Below are positions 51,988-61,700 of a stretch of DNA of 64,000 bases, piece after piece (within the stretch, counting starts at the first letter, position 1; every line of letters starts with the position of its first letter). Below the pieces are notes generated by a model, which had not been told where the DNA came from, searched no databases, and saw only the letters and a list, made by a program, of their open reading frames with translations. Source of the DNA: CANKHA01 sp963750965 (lineage in GTDB: Bacteria; Pseudomonadota; Alphaproteobacteria; Rhizobiales; Xanthobacteraceae). Made by a program: the position numbers and the translations under genes. Where the stretch lies: assembly GCA_963750965.1 (NCBI GenBank), contig CAVVSK010000024.1:1-64000 (forward strand), read 5' to 3'.

Positions 51988-53352
51988 ATGAGCGGCAGCG
52001 ACACCAAGCGGGCAAATTGGCGTGTTCGGGCGCGGTATGCGGGCCTGCACATGGCATTGGTGGCGTCGGCATGGATCGGCGCGGCCGTCTGCCTTCCCGC
52101 CCATGCCGCAACCGAGATTCACCTCTGGCACGCGATGTCAGGGGAGCGTGAGCGGCAACTCGAGGCTCTTATTGGCCAGTTCAACGCGAGCCAGCATGAC
52201 TACAAGGTCATATTGGTTTTAAAGGGTGGATACAGCGAAACTGTGATGTCGGCGATCTTCGCGGTTCGCACCCGGACACATCCGGCTATCGTGCAGGTGA
52301 ATGAAATCGGCACGGCGACGATGATGGCTGCGGGAGGCGCTATCTACCCGGTTTATCAGCTGATGAAGGATCAGGGGGAGCCGTTCGACCCGAAGGCCTA
52401 TCTTCCAGCCGTAGCCGGCTATTATACCGATATGGCCGGCAACATGTTGTCGTATCCATTCAATTCGTCGACACCGATCCTGTATTACAACAAGCAACTT
52501 TTCAAAGTCGCCGGGCTCGACGAGAACACTCCACTCGCAACGTGGCCGGAGGTTGAAAAGGCGGCGCGCCGGCTGCGAGCTGCCGGGGTGCCTTGCGGCT
52601 TCACCACGCACTGGCCCTCTTGGGTTCACGTCGAGAACCTCTCCGCCTTACACAATATTCCCCTCGCGACACGGTCGAACGGAATGGCGGGGCTCGATGC
52701 CGAACTGACCATCAACAACCCTTTTATGACACGGCACATCGCAGCACTGGCGGAATGGCAAAAGGGCAAAGTTTTTGATTACGGCGGGCGCGCCACACAG
52801 GCCGAGCCCAAATTTTCCAATGGGGAATGCGGTATTTTCATCGGTTCCTCAGGCCTACGCGGCGACTTCCTCGCGAACGGCCGATTTCCCGTAGGTTACG
52901 GCATGCTGCCATATTGGCCCGACATGCCGGGGGCGCCGCAGAACTCGATCATCGGAGGCGCGACATTCTGGGTTCTGCGCAATCGGCCGGAGCCTGAATA
53001 CAAAGGGGTGGCAAAATTATTCACCTTCCTGTCGCAGCCAAAGATCCAGGCAGCATGGCATCAGTCGACAGGCTATCTCCCGATTACTGCGGCGGCGTAT
53101 GAACTGACACGTGCCCAGGGCTTTTACGAGCGGAACCCCGGCACTTCAATATCGATCGAGCAGATCACGCAAAAGTTGCCGACCGAGAATTCAAAAGGGC
53201 TGCGGCTTGGGTCATTTGTTCTTATCAGGGATGTCATCGAGGATGAAATCGAGCAGACGCTAGCCGGCAAGAAATCAGCTGCCGAGGCGTTAGATTCCGC
53301 CGTTCAGCGCGGCAACATATTGCTCCGACAATTTGAGCGCGCGAACCGATAA
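51988..53352 (+). CDS. UgpB-like ABC substrate-binding protein, orphan
   Basis: A 454-residue periplasmic binding protein of the sugar/sn-glycerol-3-phosphate class. A twin-basic N-terminal stretch precedes the signal peptide (ALVASAWIGAAVCLPAHAA). The mature protein opens EIHLWHAMSGERERQLEALI, and NSSTPILYYNKQLFKVAGLD and IGGATFWVLRN are UgpB-like. No permease or ATPase is encoded nearby. Its divergent position beside a kinase with a large periplasmic domain suggests ligand sensing rather than transport (inference). The 197-base gap upstream is the shared promoter region. Confidence 0.9.
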   Translation: MSGSDTKRANWRVRARYAGLHMALVASAWIGAAVCLPAHAATEIHLWHAMSGERERQLEALIGQFNASQHDYKVILVLKGGYSETVMSAIFAVRTRTHPAIVQVNEIGTATMMAAGGAIYPVYQLMKDQGEPFDPKAYLPAVAGYYTDMAGNMLSYPFNSSTPILYYNKQLFKVAGLDENTPLATWPEVEKAARRLRAAGVPCGFTTHWPSWVHVENLSALHNIPLATRSNGMAGLDAELTINNPFMTRHIAALAEWQKGKVFDYGGRATQAEPKFSNGECGIFIGSSGLRGDFLANGRFPVGYGMLPYWPDMPGAPQNSIIGGATFWVLRNRPEPEYKGVAKLFTFLSQPKIQAAWHQSTGYLPITAAAYELTRAQGFYERNPGTSISIEQITQKLPTENSKGLRLGSFVLIRDVIEDEIEQTLAGKKSAAEALDSAVQRGNILLRQFERANR

Positions 53353-53455
53353 GAACGGCACTCGGTCCCGCGCATTCGCCGGACTGATGTAGCGCAGGGA
53401 ATGCAGATCTACCCTGCCCTTTTTACCCACGGACGCAATGTTGCCGCGAACGCGG

Positions 53456-54937
53456 TCAGTTTGCCCGCGTGCGTCCGGCAGAGGCGCCGGCGATCCGACC
53501 AAATACAGAACCGGAAGTCAGGCCCGTGCCGCCCGGATAATTGAAATAGAATAAGCCCCCCACCAGCTCGCCTGCGGCGTAGAGCCCGCCGATCGGCTGG
53601 TAATCCGTGTTCAGCACCTCGCCGTCGGTCGTGATACGCAGACCGCCGAAGGTGAAGGTGATGCCACAGGTCACCGCGTAACCCTCATAGGGCGGCTGGT
53701 CGATGGTATTGGCCCAGTTGCTCTTGTTGATCGCTAGACCTTGGGTCTTTCGACCATCCTTGATGTTGGGATTGAAGGGAATCTCGGCGCGTACCGCCGC
53801 GTTATATTCGGCGACTGTCTTGACAAACTGGGCGGCATCGACACCTTCGAGCTTACCGGCCAGTTCTTCGATCGTATTGGCGGTTACCTTGGTGATTTGA
53901 CGGATCTTGTATTCGTCACGCTGCAGATGCTTCACCTTCTGGTCGAAGATCTGCCAGGCGAATTGGCCCGGCTGTTCGAGAATAACGCGGCCGTATCGCG
54001 CGTAAGTGTAGTTGCGGAAGTCGGCGCCTTCGTCGAGAAAGCGCTTGCCGGTCGCGTTGACCATGATTGAGAACGGATAAGAATGTTTCTGGAATTGGTC
54101 GCCGACCGCGAGGTCGCCGAATTCCGGCGCGTTCCTCTCCCATCCGACGGCGTGACAGCCTGACCAGTTGCCGCATGGGCTGGCGCCTATCTCCAGCGCC
54201 ATGCGAATGCCGTCCCCGGTATTGAAACGGGTTCCACGAACCTTGGCCAAGTCCCAGCCGGGGCCAAGATAGCGCGTGCGCCACTCCGGATTGGCTTCAA
54301 AGCCTCCGCACGCAAGCACGACCGACTTTGCCCGCAGCTCGCGGACTTCGCCCTCCTGCCGCACGCGCACCCCCTCAACACGAATGCCGTCAGAGAGTAG
54401 CGCGAGTGCACGCGTCTGATAGAGAATCTCGATGCCCTGCTTTTTGGCGGCAGCCGTCAGCATATTGACGAGGCCAGGACCGCCGCCGACCGCATCCAGC
54501 GTGAGGCCACCCCAAAACTTGAACTTTCCTTCGATCTTGAATGCTTGCCGGCCGTAAATCGGAATAAAACGCACACCTTTGGAGCGCATCCAGTTCAAGG
54601 TATCGAAACTGCGCGTAACCAGAAGTTCGACGAGATCCGGATCGGCGCGGTCCTGCGTGACACGGGCCATGTCATCGAAAAACTGGTCCTGGGTATAGGT
54701 GCCGAAATCGGAAGTTGCGATTTCCTCCTCGGTAAGATCGGGGACGAGGGTCTTGATATCGTCGAGCCCGTTGTAGACGACGCGCATCGAGCCGGCGGTG
54801 AAGCGGCTATTGCCGCCGGATTCCTCTTCCGGCGCTGCTTCCAGCATTAAGACCGATGCGCCTTGTTCACGCGCCGCCAGCGCTGCGCAGAAGGCTGCAT
54901 TGCCGGCACCAACAACAATGACATCGAAATCTGGCAT
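53456..54937 (-). CDS. tcuA: FAD-dependent tricarballylate dehydrogenase (TcuA-like)
   Basis: A 493-residue flavoprotein of the fumarate reductase/succinate dehydrogenase family. The FAD Rossmann motif is DVIVVGAGNAAFCAALAARE, with GGNSRFTAGSMRVVY next, KSVVLACGGFEANPEWR in the middle, and GGLYAAGELVGGLFYFNYPGG and GLTSGSVFGRIAG near the C terminus. This matches TcuA, which oxidises tricarballylate to cis-aconitate. The membrane partner TcuB is not adjacent. Neighbouring PrpD and TctC genes fit tricarboxylate use. Confidence 0.87.
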   Translation of the reverse strand: MPDFDVIVVGAGNAAFCAALAAREQGASVLMLEAAPEEESGGNSRFTAGSMRVVYNGLDDIKTLVPDLTEEEIATSDFGTYTQDQFFDDMARVTQDRADPDLVELLVTRSFDTLNWMRSKGVRFIPIYGRQAFKIEGKFKFWGGLTLDAVGGGPGLVNMLTAAAKKQGIEILYQTRALALLSDGIRVEGVRVRQEGEVRELRAKSVVLACGGFEANPEWRTRYLGPGWDLAKVRGTRFNTGDGIRMALEIGASPCGNWSGCHAVGWERNAPEFGDLAVGDQFQKHSYPFSIMVNATGKRFLDEGADFRNYTYARYGRVILEQPGQFAWQIFDQKVKHLQRDEYKIRQITKVTANTIEELAGKLEGVDAAQFVKTVAEYNAAVRAEIPFNPNIKDGRKTQGLAINKSNWANTIDQPPYEGYAVTCGITFTFGGLRITTDGEVLNTDYQPIGGLYAAGELVGGLFYFNYPGGTGLTSGSVFGRIAGASAGRTRAN

Positions 54938-55025
54938 AGTCCCCGTCGCCTCAAGCTAAAAGCGGATGTACGAGCGTATCACGACTGGCATCCCGGCAGG
55001 CAAGCTCTGCAATTCGCAGGCGCCA

Positions 55026-56396
55026 TCATCCTTGCAACAAAGATCGAAGCTCGCGCACCGAGCCAAGCTTTTCAAGCTGTCCGACGGCGGCGATGAGACT
55101 TTCCGCCCGCGTGGCGCCGATGATCGGCTCAATCAAATCACGCGCCTTCGCCTCGATTTCCTGGGTGGTCATCGGATTGTCCGGGGTGCCGCGCACTGCC
55201 TTCGCATGATGACGCAGGCGCTCGCCCTTTTGCGTCGCTATCTCCACAATGGCCTGCCGTGCCGGGACGGCGGCGGCGAGTTCGTCGCTTGCAACGAGCG
55301 TGATGCGCCCCCGCACGGCCTGGATGCCCGGATCATCCATGCGTTCATGATCGTGCGAGCTTGCAAAGCTGATGCCGCCGTCGACAAGGGCGAGCGCCGC
55401 AAGATGCTGGACGCAGACGTCCGGCATGACGGCATTATCGACGATATGAATGCGATCGCTCGGCATGGTGATAACGACGGATCGCACGTCATCGCCGGTA
55501 ATCCTGTGCGTTTCAACCAGCGAGCTTACGGCGTCGAGCACCGCTTGGATCGGCGAGCCAACGCACCACTTCTTGATCGAGGCCTGCATGATTTCGAACC
55601 GCGTCCCGAGATCGGCGGTCAGCCGGGCTGGCTCGGCGGATTGACCGAGCGCCGTGAAGAGATTGTCGCGGCCTGAGAACGGATCCTCGACCGCGGAAAA
55701 CCCGGCCTCGACCATACTGGCGGCACTCACCCCATTGCGCGCACCCATACCGCCGAAGTCGAAAGCCTTCTCTACGTGTTCGCTGTCGCGGTTCCAATAA
55801 GGCACTCCGGATGCCTGCTGCACCGCATAGGACAGCACGTAACGGACGCGTTGCGGATCGAATTTGAGCAGCGCGGCAGCGGACGCGGCGGCGCCGAACG
55901 CCGGCCCCACACTATGCGTGCTGTGGCGGGTCGGCTTTTGCTGCGGATAGAGCGCCATCGTGGCCCGGGCGCCGATGTCATAACCCAGCGCCACAGCACG
56001 AAGAAAATCGCGCCCGCTGAGGTCGTGCTGTTCGGCGACTGCCAGGGCAGCCGGAACGATGCCGCAACCCGGATGAAACCGGCCGCCAAGATGGGAGTCG
56101 TCAGTCTCGTCCGCATGCGCCGCCATGCCGTTGGCCAAGGCCGCATTTGCGGCGGGAACCGCGACCGAGGCTCCAATCACGGTCGCCTGCTGCGCGCCGC
56201 CGGCCTGGGTGACAAAGCCGGCGGCGAGCCGGCCGGCGCGAAGACGCGAACCCGATAGGATGGCGGCCAGCGTGTCCAGGATGTGCTGTTGGGTCTTCGT
56301 GGTGACCTGCGGCGGCAGATCTTGGTCGAGCGCCCGTGCGATGTATTCCGACAATCGCACGGCCTCGGCTGACAATTTACTCGGCGGTGCGCTCAC
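55026..56396 (-). CDS. MmgE/PrpD-family protein (dehydratase/isomerase type)
   Basis: A 456-residue member of the MmgE/PrpD family, which includes 2-methylcitrate dehydratase, cis-aconitate decarboxylase and related enzymes. Family features are LDTLAAILSGSRLRAG near the N terminus, NGMAAHADETDDSHLGGRFHPG (active-site region) and ALGYDIGARATMALYP. It lies 88 bases upstream of the tcuA-like gene on the same strand, suggesting joint action on a tricarboxylate. The exact reaction is not determinable. Confidence 0.9.
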   Translation of the reverse strand: MSAPPSKLSAEAVRLSEYIARALDQDLPPQVTTKTQQHILDTLAAILSGSRLRAGRLAAGFVTQAGGAQQATVIGASVAVPAANAALANGMAAHADETDDSHLGGRFHPGCGIVPAALAVAEQHDLSGRDFLRAVALGYDIGARATMALYPQQKPTRHSTHSVGPAFGAAASAAALLKFDPQRVRYVLSYAVQQASGVPYWNRDSEHVEKAFDFGGMGARNGVSAASMVEAGFSAVEDPFSGRDNLFTALGQSAEPARLTADLGTRFEIMQASIKKWCVGSPIQAVLDAVSSLVETHRITGDDVRSVVITMPSDRIHIVDNAVMPDVCVQHLAALALVDGGISFASSHDHERMDDPGIQAVRGRITLVASDELAAAVPARQAIVEIATQKGERLRHHAKAVRGTPDNPMTTQEIEAKARDLIEPIIGATRAESLIAAVGQLEKLGSVRELRSLLQG

Positions 56397-56490
56397 AGGC
56401 CCTCTCGGTGCGATTTACTTCGATCAAAGTGCACTGCATATATACCAAAGCGCTCAACCTGTAATTGGGCGAAAGCATAAGGGGACACAC

Positions 56491-57234
56491 TTGGCGAACA
56501 AACCGCTGGAAGGGCATGTCGCGGTCGTCACCGGCGGCGTGCGACGCATCGGCAAGGCCATCGGATTGTCACTGGCGCGCGACGGGGCGGCGGTCGTCGT
56601 CAATGCGCGGTCCTCGCGCAAGGAAGCCGAGGCGACCGCGATGGAGATCGAAGCCGCCGGCGGCCGTGCCCTTGTCCACCTCGCTGACATCACGGATGAG
56701 GCCGCCGTCGCCGGCATGTTCGAGGCGGCGATGAAACAGTTTGGCCGGATCGACATCCTGGTGAACAATGCAGCCAATCGTGAACAGGTGCCCTTCACCG
56801 AGATGACGTTCGCGCAGTGGCACGCCTACACCAGCGTCATCCTGGACGGTGCCTTTCTTTGCTCGCGGGCCGCGCTCCGCCAGATGGCCGGCGCGAAATA
56901 CGGCCGCATCATCAATATCGGCGGCGTCAGCGCCCATATGGGTGCGGCGGAGCGAGCCCATGTGGGCACGGCGAAGGCCGGACTTGTGGGGCTGACGCGC
57001 GCGCTGGCGCTCGAATTCGCCGATCGGGGCATCACGGTCAATTGCGTGGTTCCCGGCCGGATTGGTGGCGAGCGTTCCGCCACCTCCCCCCACGGCGTCG
57101 CACCGCCACCCCCTGTTGGGCGCGACGGCTATGCCGAAGAAGTTGCCGAGATGGTGCGCCACCTATGTCTGCCGAACGGCGGCTACATCACTGGACAGAC
57201 CATCCACGTCAGCGGTGGGCTCTATATGCCGTAG
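56491..57234 (+). CDS. Short-chain dehydrogenase/reductase lacking the catalytic tyrosine
   Basis: A 247-residue SDR. The nucleotide motif is VVTGGVRRIGKAIG, the structural NNAAN motif is in DILVNNAANREQVP, the Ser region is INIGGVSAHMG, and the C terminus is TGQTIHVSGGLYMP. The usual YxxxK is replaced by HVGTAK: the Lys is present, but the position of the Tyr is Val with a His before it. The TTG at 56491 has AAGGGG six bases upstream. It is divergent from the PrpD gene and lies in the same catabolic block. Confidence 0.88.
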   Translation: MANKPLEGHVAVVTGGVRRIGKAIGLSLARDGAAVVVNARSSRKEAEATAMEIEAAGGRALVHLADITDEAAVAGMFEAAMKQFGRIDILVNNAANREQVPFTEMTFAQWHAYTSVILDGAFLCSRAALRQMAGAKYGRIINIGGVSAHMGAAERAHVGTAKAGLVGLTRALALEFADRGITVNCVVPGRIGGERSATSPHGVAPPPPVGRDGYAEEVAEMVRHLCLPNGGYITGQTIHVSGGLYMP

Positions 57235-57256
57235 CGCCTGGCCGTAGGGCCCTTAC

Positions 57257-57450
57257 AGCCGCGCCGCTGTGCATCAGGCCCGGCGCGGCGTGCTGGATTG
57301 GATCGGTTGCGCGCTGGCCGGGAGCAGGCACAAGGAAATTCAAACGCAGAGGGCCGGCGGCGGCAACCAGGCGCATGTGCTTGGCCACCTTGCGCGCTTG
57401 CGGGGTGAGGTGCCCGCAGCCTGCGACAATCACGGCCTTGCCAAGCTGAA
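57257..57450 (+). pseudogene. Remnant of a second MmgE/PrpD gene
   Basis: In one frame this short stretch reads VHQARRGVLDWIGCALAGSR and then GGGNQAHVLGHLARL, which parallel the first ~80 residues of MmgE/PrpD proteins such as the intact one at 55026-56396. No start codon with a binding site, no later domains and no frame continuing past ~57515 are found, so I read it as a decayed N-terminal fragment. The rest of the 57235-57540 gap, before tctC, holds only the GGGAGG ribosome site. Confidence 0.5.
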
Positions 57451-57540
57451 AACCCGCCTTTCCGGCGATATGAATAGTTGCCACAATGGGAAACAACAAG
57501 CCGAAATAATAATCCAATGAAATCGTGAGGGAGGAATGCA

Positions 57541-58518
57541 ATGAAGCACTACAGCCTTCTCGCTGGCGCGACGATCCTGCTCACGATCGCCGCCACCGGG
57601 CCGTCGACGGCACAGTATCAGCCGACACAAACGGTCGAATTCGTCGTGCATGGCGGTCCGGGTTCGGGCAATGACGCCTTTGCCCGCGCGATCGTCCAGA
57701 TGATTGAGAAGGAAAAGCTCGCACCGGTACGCTTCCAGATCTCAAATCGGGTGGGCGGCGGCGGTACTGTGGCGGCGTCCTACATGGTGGGGAAGAAAGG
57801 CGATCCTAACGTGATCGGCCTTTATACCAGCGCTTGGATCTCCAACCCGCTGGCGCAGGCCGAAGCCACGTCACGGGTGCAGGACATGACTTCGATTACA
57901 CGTCTTATCCTCGAGCCAGCGGTTGTGGCGGTGAGAGCGGAATCGCCATACAAAACGCTGAAGGAATGGATTGAAGACGCCAAAACCAAGCCGGGGCAGA
58001 TGAAGCAATCAGGCGGCTCGGCGCTCGCACGCGATGCGCTGGTTTATCATTTGCTCATGTCGAATACGGGAGCCAAATGGTCATTCATCTCCTTCCCTAG
58101 CGGCGGCGAGCGCATTGCGGCGCTGCTGGGCGGCCACGTCGATCTCTTGATGCTTGAGCCGAGCGAAGCCGGTGAGCTTTTGCGCGCTGGAAAGCTGCGC
58201 GCGCTCGCACAGATATCTGAGAAGCGCCTTCCCGGCTTCGAGCAGGTGCCGACCTTGAAGGAAGCCGGCGTCAACATTCCCGATGTTCCGCAGGCACGCG
58301 GCATCATTGGACCACCCGGTATGCCAGCCGAAGCAGTTGCGTATTTTGAAGACTTGATGCGCCGGGTAACAAAAACGCCGTCTTGGGAGAAATACCTGGA
58401 AGAGACCAAGATCGAAGGTGCTTTCCTCCCGTCAAAGGACAACGCCGCCTTCCTGGCGCAATACGAGACGCAGTTGCGGTCGGTACTGCAAACCGCCGGG
58501 ATCAAGACGGTTCGCTAG
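57541..58518 (+). CDS. Tripartite tricarboxylate transporter binding protein (TctC/BUG family)
   Basis: A 325-residue periplasmic binding protein. The signal peptide (LAGATILLTIAATGPSTAQ) is followed by TVEFVVHGGPGSGNDAFARA, the BUG opening. Later DLLMLEPSEAGELLRAGKLRAL and PGFEQVPTLKEAGVN are family signatures. These proteins capture carboxylates for TctAB permeases, which are not encoded here. Gene context suggests a tricarballylate- or citrate-like ligand. A strong terminator follows. Confidence 0.93.
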   Translation: MKHYSLLAGATILLTIAATGPSTAQYQPTQTVEFVVHGGPGSGNDAFARAIVQMIEKEKLAPVRFQISNRVGGGGTVAASYMVGKKGDPNVIGLYTSAWISNPLAQAEATSRVQDMTSITRLILEPAVVAVRAESPYKTLKEWIEDAKTKPGQMKQSGGSALARDALVYHLLMSNTGAKWSFISFPSGGERIAALLGGHVDLLMLEPSEAGELLRAGKLRALAQISEKRLPGFEQVPTLKEAGVNIPDVPQARGIIGPPGMPAEAVAYFEDLMRRVTKTPSWEKYLEETKIEGAFLPSKDNAAFLAQYETQLRSVLQTAGIKTVR

Positions 58519-58586
58519 CACAAGCCCGAGGCTTGGCCTGGGTTCGAGAAACCCTTCGTGTAAAGAGCAGCAGCGGATAAGAAAGA

Positions 58587-58614
58587 ATGGCGCCGATCTT
58601 CGGCGCCATTTTTC
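58587..58614 (+). terminator. Rho-independent terminator after tctC-like gene
   Basis: A perfect 10-base stem (ATGGCGCCGA / TCGGCGCCAT) with a TCT loop is followed by TTTTTC. It lies 69 bases past the stop of the binding-protein gene and before the convergent protease gene. Confidence 0.88.
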
Positions 58615-58775
58615 TAGCTTGCGGTAATTAGAAAAGCCACGGCGCATTGCTCCCGCTCTCCTCCCGTTTCACACTGGGCGACTGCGTTCATCATAAACAG
58701 CACACGATGCTCCGTGTTGCCTCGCTGTTCCGCTTCAAGCTCGTTGTCACTTCTCCACAAAGGCCGCTTTGACGT

Positions 58776-61700
58776 TCAATTGCAGGTGTAGAACGTCCGG
58801 ATCAGGCTCCAGCCATTAAGCGTACCGGTGTCGCCCGACGCAATGTCCCGCACGGTGAGTTTCCAATCGCCCGAGGCCGGTTTACCGTCGAATGCGGAAA
58901 GCGGCTCTTCCGGTGTGAAGCTGCCGGTAAAGGGGGCGGTACCCGCTGAAATCGGCGTCACCGCGGAGTTGCTGAACACGGTATTTACCAAATTGTCGCC
59001 GCTTGAGCCTCGGCGGTTAAACAAGCGAACGGTCGTGCCGTCCGGCGACGTTAGATCGATTGTTAAATCTCCTACGAAGGGATGCGTCAGTGAACTGATC
59101 TGAACCCGCATATCGTAGATGAGGAGAGCGTTTGGGATGTTGCGCACCGAGGTTGCGCCGGTTGAAGAATTGTCAGGAATACTTTTCGGAACGTCCGTGG
59201 AGGCAAGCGTGGCTGGCGTTCCTGGCTTGCCGGTAGGTACCGTAAAGCGAAAGGTGAACGGCGCGCTGTTCGCAGTGCCAGTCACTGACAGCCGGACAGT
59301 TTTCCCACAAGTCAGAGTTGGCTTCACAGTCGCGGAAAAGGCTGGAGTGTTAAAGGCTATGGTGTTTGGAGCGATTGAACCGTAGTTGCTGGACCCTTGG
59401 GTAATAGTGGCGTCGGTTGTAGGTGCATGCAATGTGGCCGCGAACGGATTGATGACCTTGTTCCCTACGTTCTTAAGCCGTAACCGAATCTGAAATGGTT
59501 CGCCGCGCTCGACAACCCCGTCACCGTCGCCTTGCGAATTTACCGTGACGGCGCTCACCTGCATCACGCCGGCGGACGTCCCCGCAGACGTCGCATTGGA
59601 AACGACAAGCGCAAAATCTTGGTCTGTGGTATCCGCATTCCCCCGCACGCCGTCTCCCACGATGTTTTTAGCTATGACGCGGACCTTCAATGTTCCCCTG
59701 AAGCCTGCCGGAAGGAATACGTTCTCGACATTATTTCTTGGATCGGCGATGCCGCCGGTCGTCGATAAGCCGTTGGCGAAAACGTTCCCCTTGTAGACGT
59801 TGCCTCCCACGGTAACCTCAAGGTCGAGGTCGTTGACGAAAGCGTTTCCGCTCGTGAGACCGACGGCGTCGGTCCACACCAAGGTTACGCGCAGCGGCTT
59901 CGCCACGTCGGCGATGGTGTAATAGCGCGAACTGACTTGGCCGGTAGCGTTGAACACAACTTTCTGATCGTAAAGATCGCGGGCGGTGCCGTCGACGAGA
60001 TTACCAAGATTGATGCGCCCCCAGCCCTGCACTTGCGACGGAATAGGCTGAATGAGCGCGCCGCCGCTGCCTGCATCACCGCCGGCCAGATCCGTGGCGG
60101 TATTGATCATCAGCGCCTTGGTCATCGCGGGGCTGGGATAGGTGGTGTTGTTTCCATGATTCTTGCGAAACCAAGTGTGGATCAAGGAAGCGAAGCCGGA
60201 AGCGGCAGGAGCGGCCTGCGAGCTGCCGGACGCCAAACTGTAAAGCGTGCTGCCGGGAGGGTATTGCTTAATGCAGGTTCCCGACCCGTTGTAGCTAGCC
60301 CCTGTTTGCGGTTGCTCTGACGTAACGTGCGTTCCGGGCGCGACAAGATCTGGTTTGATGCGTCCATCATCCGTCGGCCCCCGGCTCGAGAAATTGACGA
60401 CGTCGCGGGCACTGTCTGAACTGAAGTCGGCCACGGCGCATCCGTCAGGCATACCGATAGGACGGACACTTTCGGCGGCGCCGATTGTGATCACATTCTT
60501 AGCGGTGCCGGGACTGGCAATGGTATTTGCGCCTGAACCGGTATTCCCCGCCGAAACGACTTCTACAAACTGCTGATTTCCAGGCGTCGGCGGCTGAGCG
60601 TCACGCACAAGCGCATCCAATTCCTGAGAGAAACTGGTGTAGGCGCCTCCAGTCGCCGCACCCCACGAATTATTCGAGATACGTGCGCCAGATGCGTAAG
60701 CGAGGCTGTGCAGCGCTGTTATAGACGTCGTGACGTCGAATGCGCTGTTGCAATTGAAGATCTTCGTGGCACCGAGCTTGCCGAAGGGTTGAATTCCAAG
60801 CCCGTAATTAAAGAGCTGCGCGTCCTCGTGCGTGGGGCCGGTGCCGATATTGTAACCAGCGATGATGCCCGCAACATTTGTGCCGTGGCCGCCACAATCA
60901 CGCGCATCGCCATCCGCTGCCGTATGCTCCTGGGCATAGATGATGCGGCTTGCGTTGGCGGGATTGCCGTTCTGATAGAAGGCGGGATGCGAGCCGGCAG
61001 GTGCAGGAACGATGCCCTTATCGACCCCTTCATCGGTAACGTCGACGATAACCGGACTCACGGTCGTAAAGCCGTGATCGATGAGAAACTGGCGATAACC
61101 CGTGCCGAGCACCGGCTTGAAGCTGGAATCCAATTGGCCGGATAAAATTATGCCTGAGCGCTCGTCATGCAATTTCGGCTCGACAAAGGCTTCGATTGCG
61201 ACGACGCCGCCGAGCTCCGCCAGATCAGAAATTCTACTGGCATCCACCTGGATACGCTGCTGCACAGTGCCGCCGGTTGGAACTTGGCTTCCGCGCGCGG
61301 TGGAAAGCCGCGCAATCTCCGCCCGCGCGGTATCGCCCGCCTTCCCCGCAGCAGTCGAGACCACAACCTGAGTGATGCCGCTTTGCGCAATGCCGGGCCG
61401 CAGCTTGAACATCGCGCCATACGGCACCACCGCGCGCACAAAGCTCTTGCCTTCTGACGCAGCCAACGCCGACAGCGCCGCAAGCGCGCCGCTGGTTCCG
61501 ATCACGAGTTGCGCGTTTTGCGGCATGTAGCCGACAAACTCGACGCCGGTGGCGCCGACCGATTTGAGCCATTCCCGTTTCAACGGGCCGACAAAATGAA
61601 CGACGGCCATTCCATAGCCTCCCCTGCTTGCTAGGCGCGGCGCCTGGCCGGCCTTTGCGAGCAGGTAAGGTGTTGCAATTACCGGATCGAAGGTGTGGGT

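Noticed and set aside
51793..52131. Minus-strand frame over the start of the UgpB-like gene
   Set aside because: It is a shadow of the intact binding-protein gene and has no family features.
56125..56490. N-terminal extension of the SDR gene
   Set aside because: It overlaps the divergent PrpD gene. The TTG at 56491 with AAGGGG gives the normal SDR N terminus.
57209..57541. Minus-strand 110-residue frame between the SDR and tctC genes
   Set aside because: It has no ribosome site and no recognisable family. The plus-strand PrpD-like remnant explains the open frame better.
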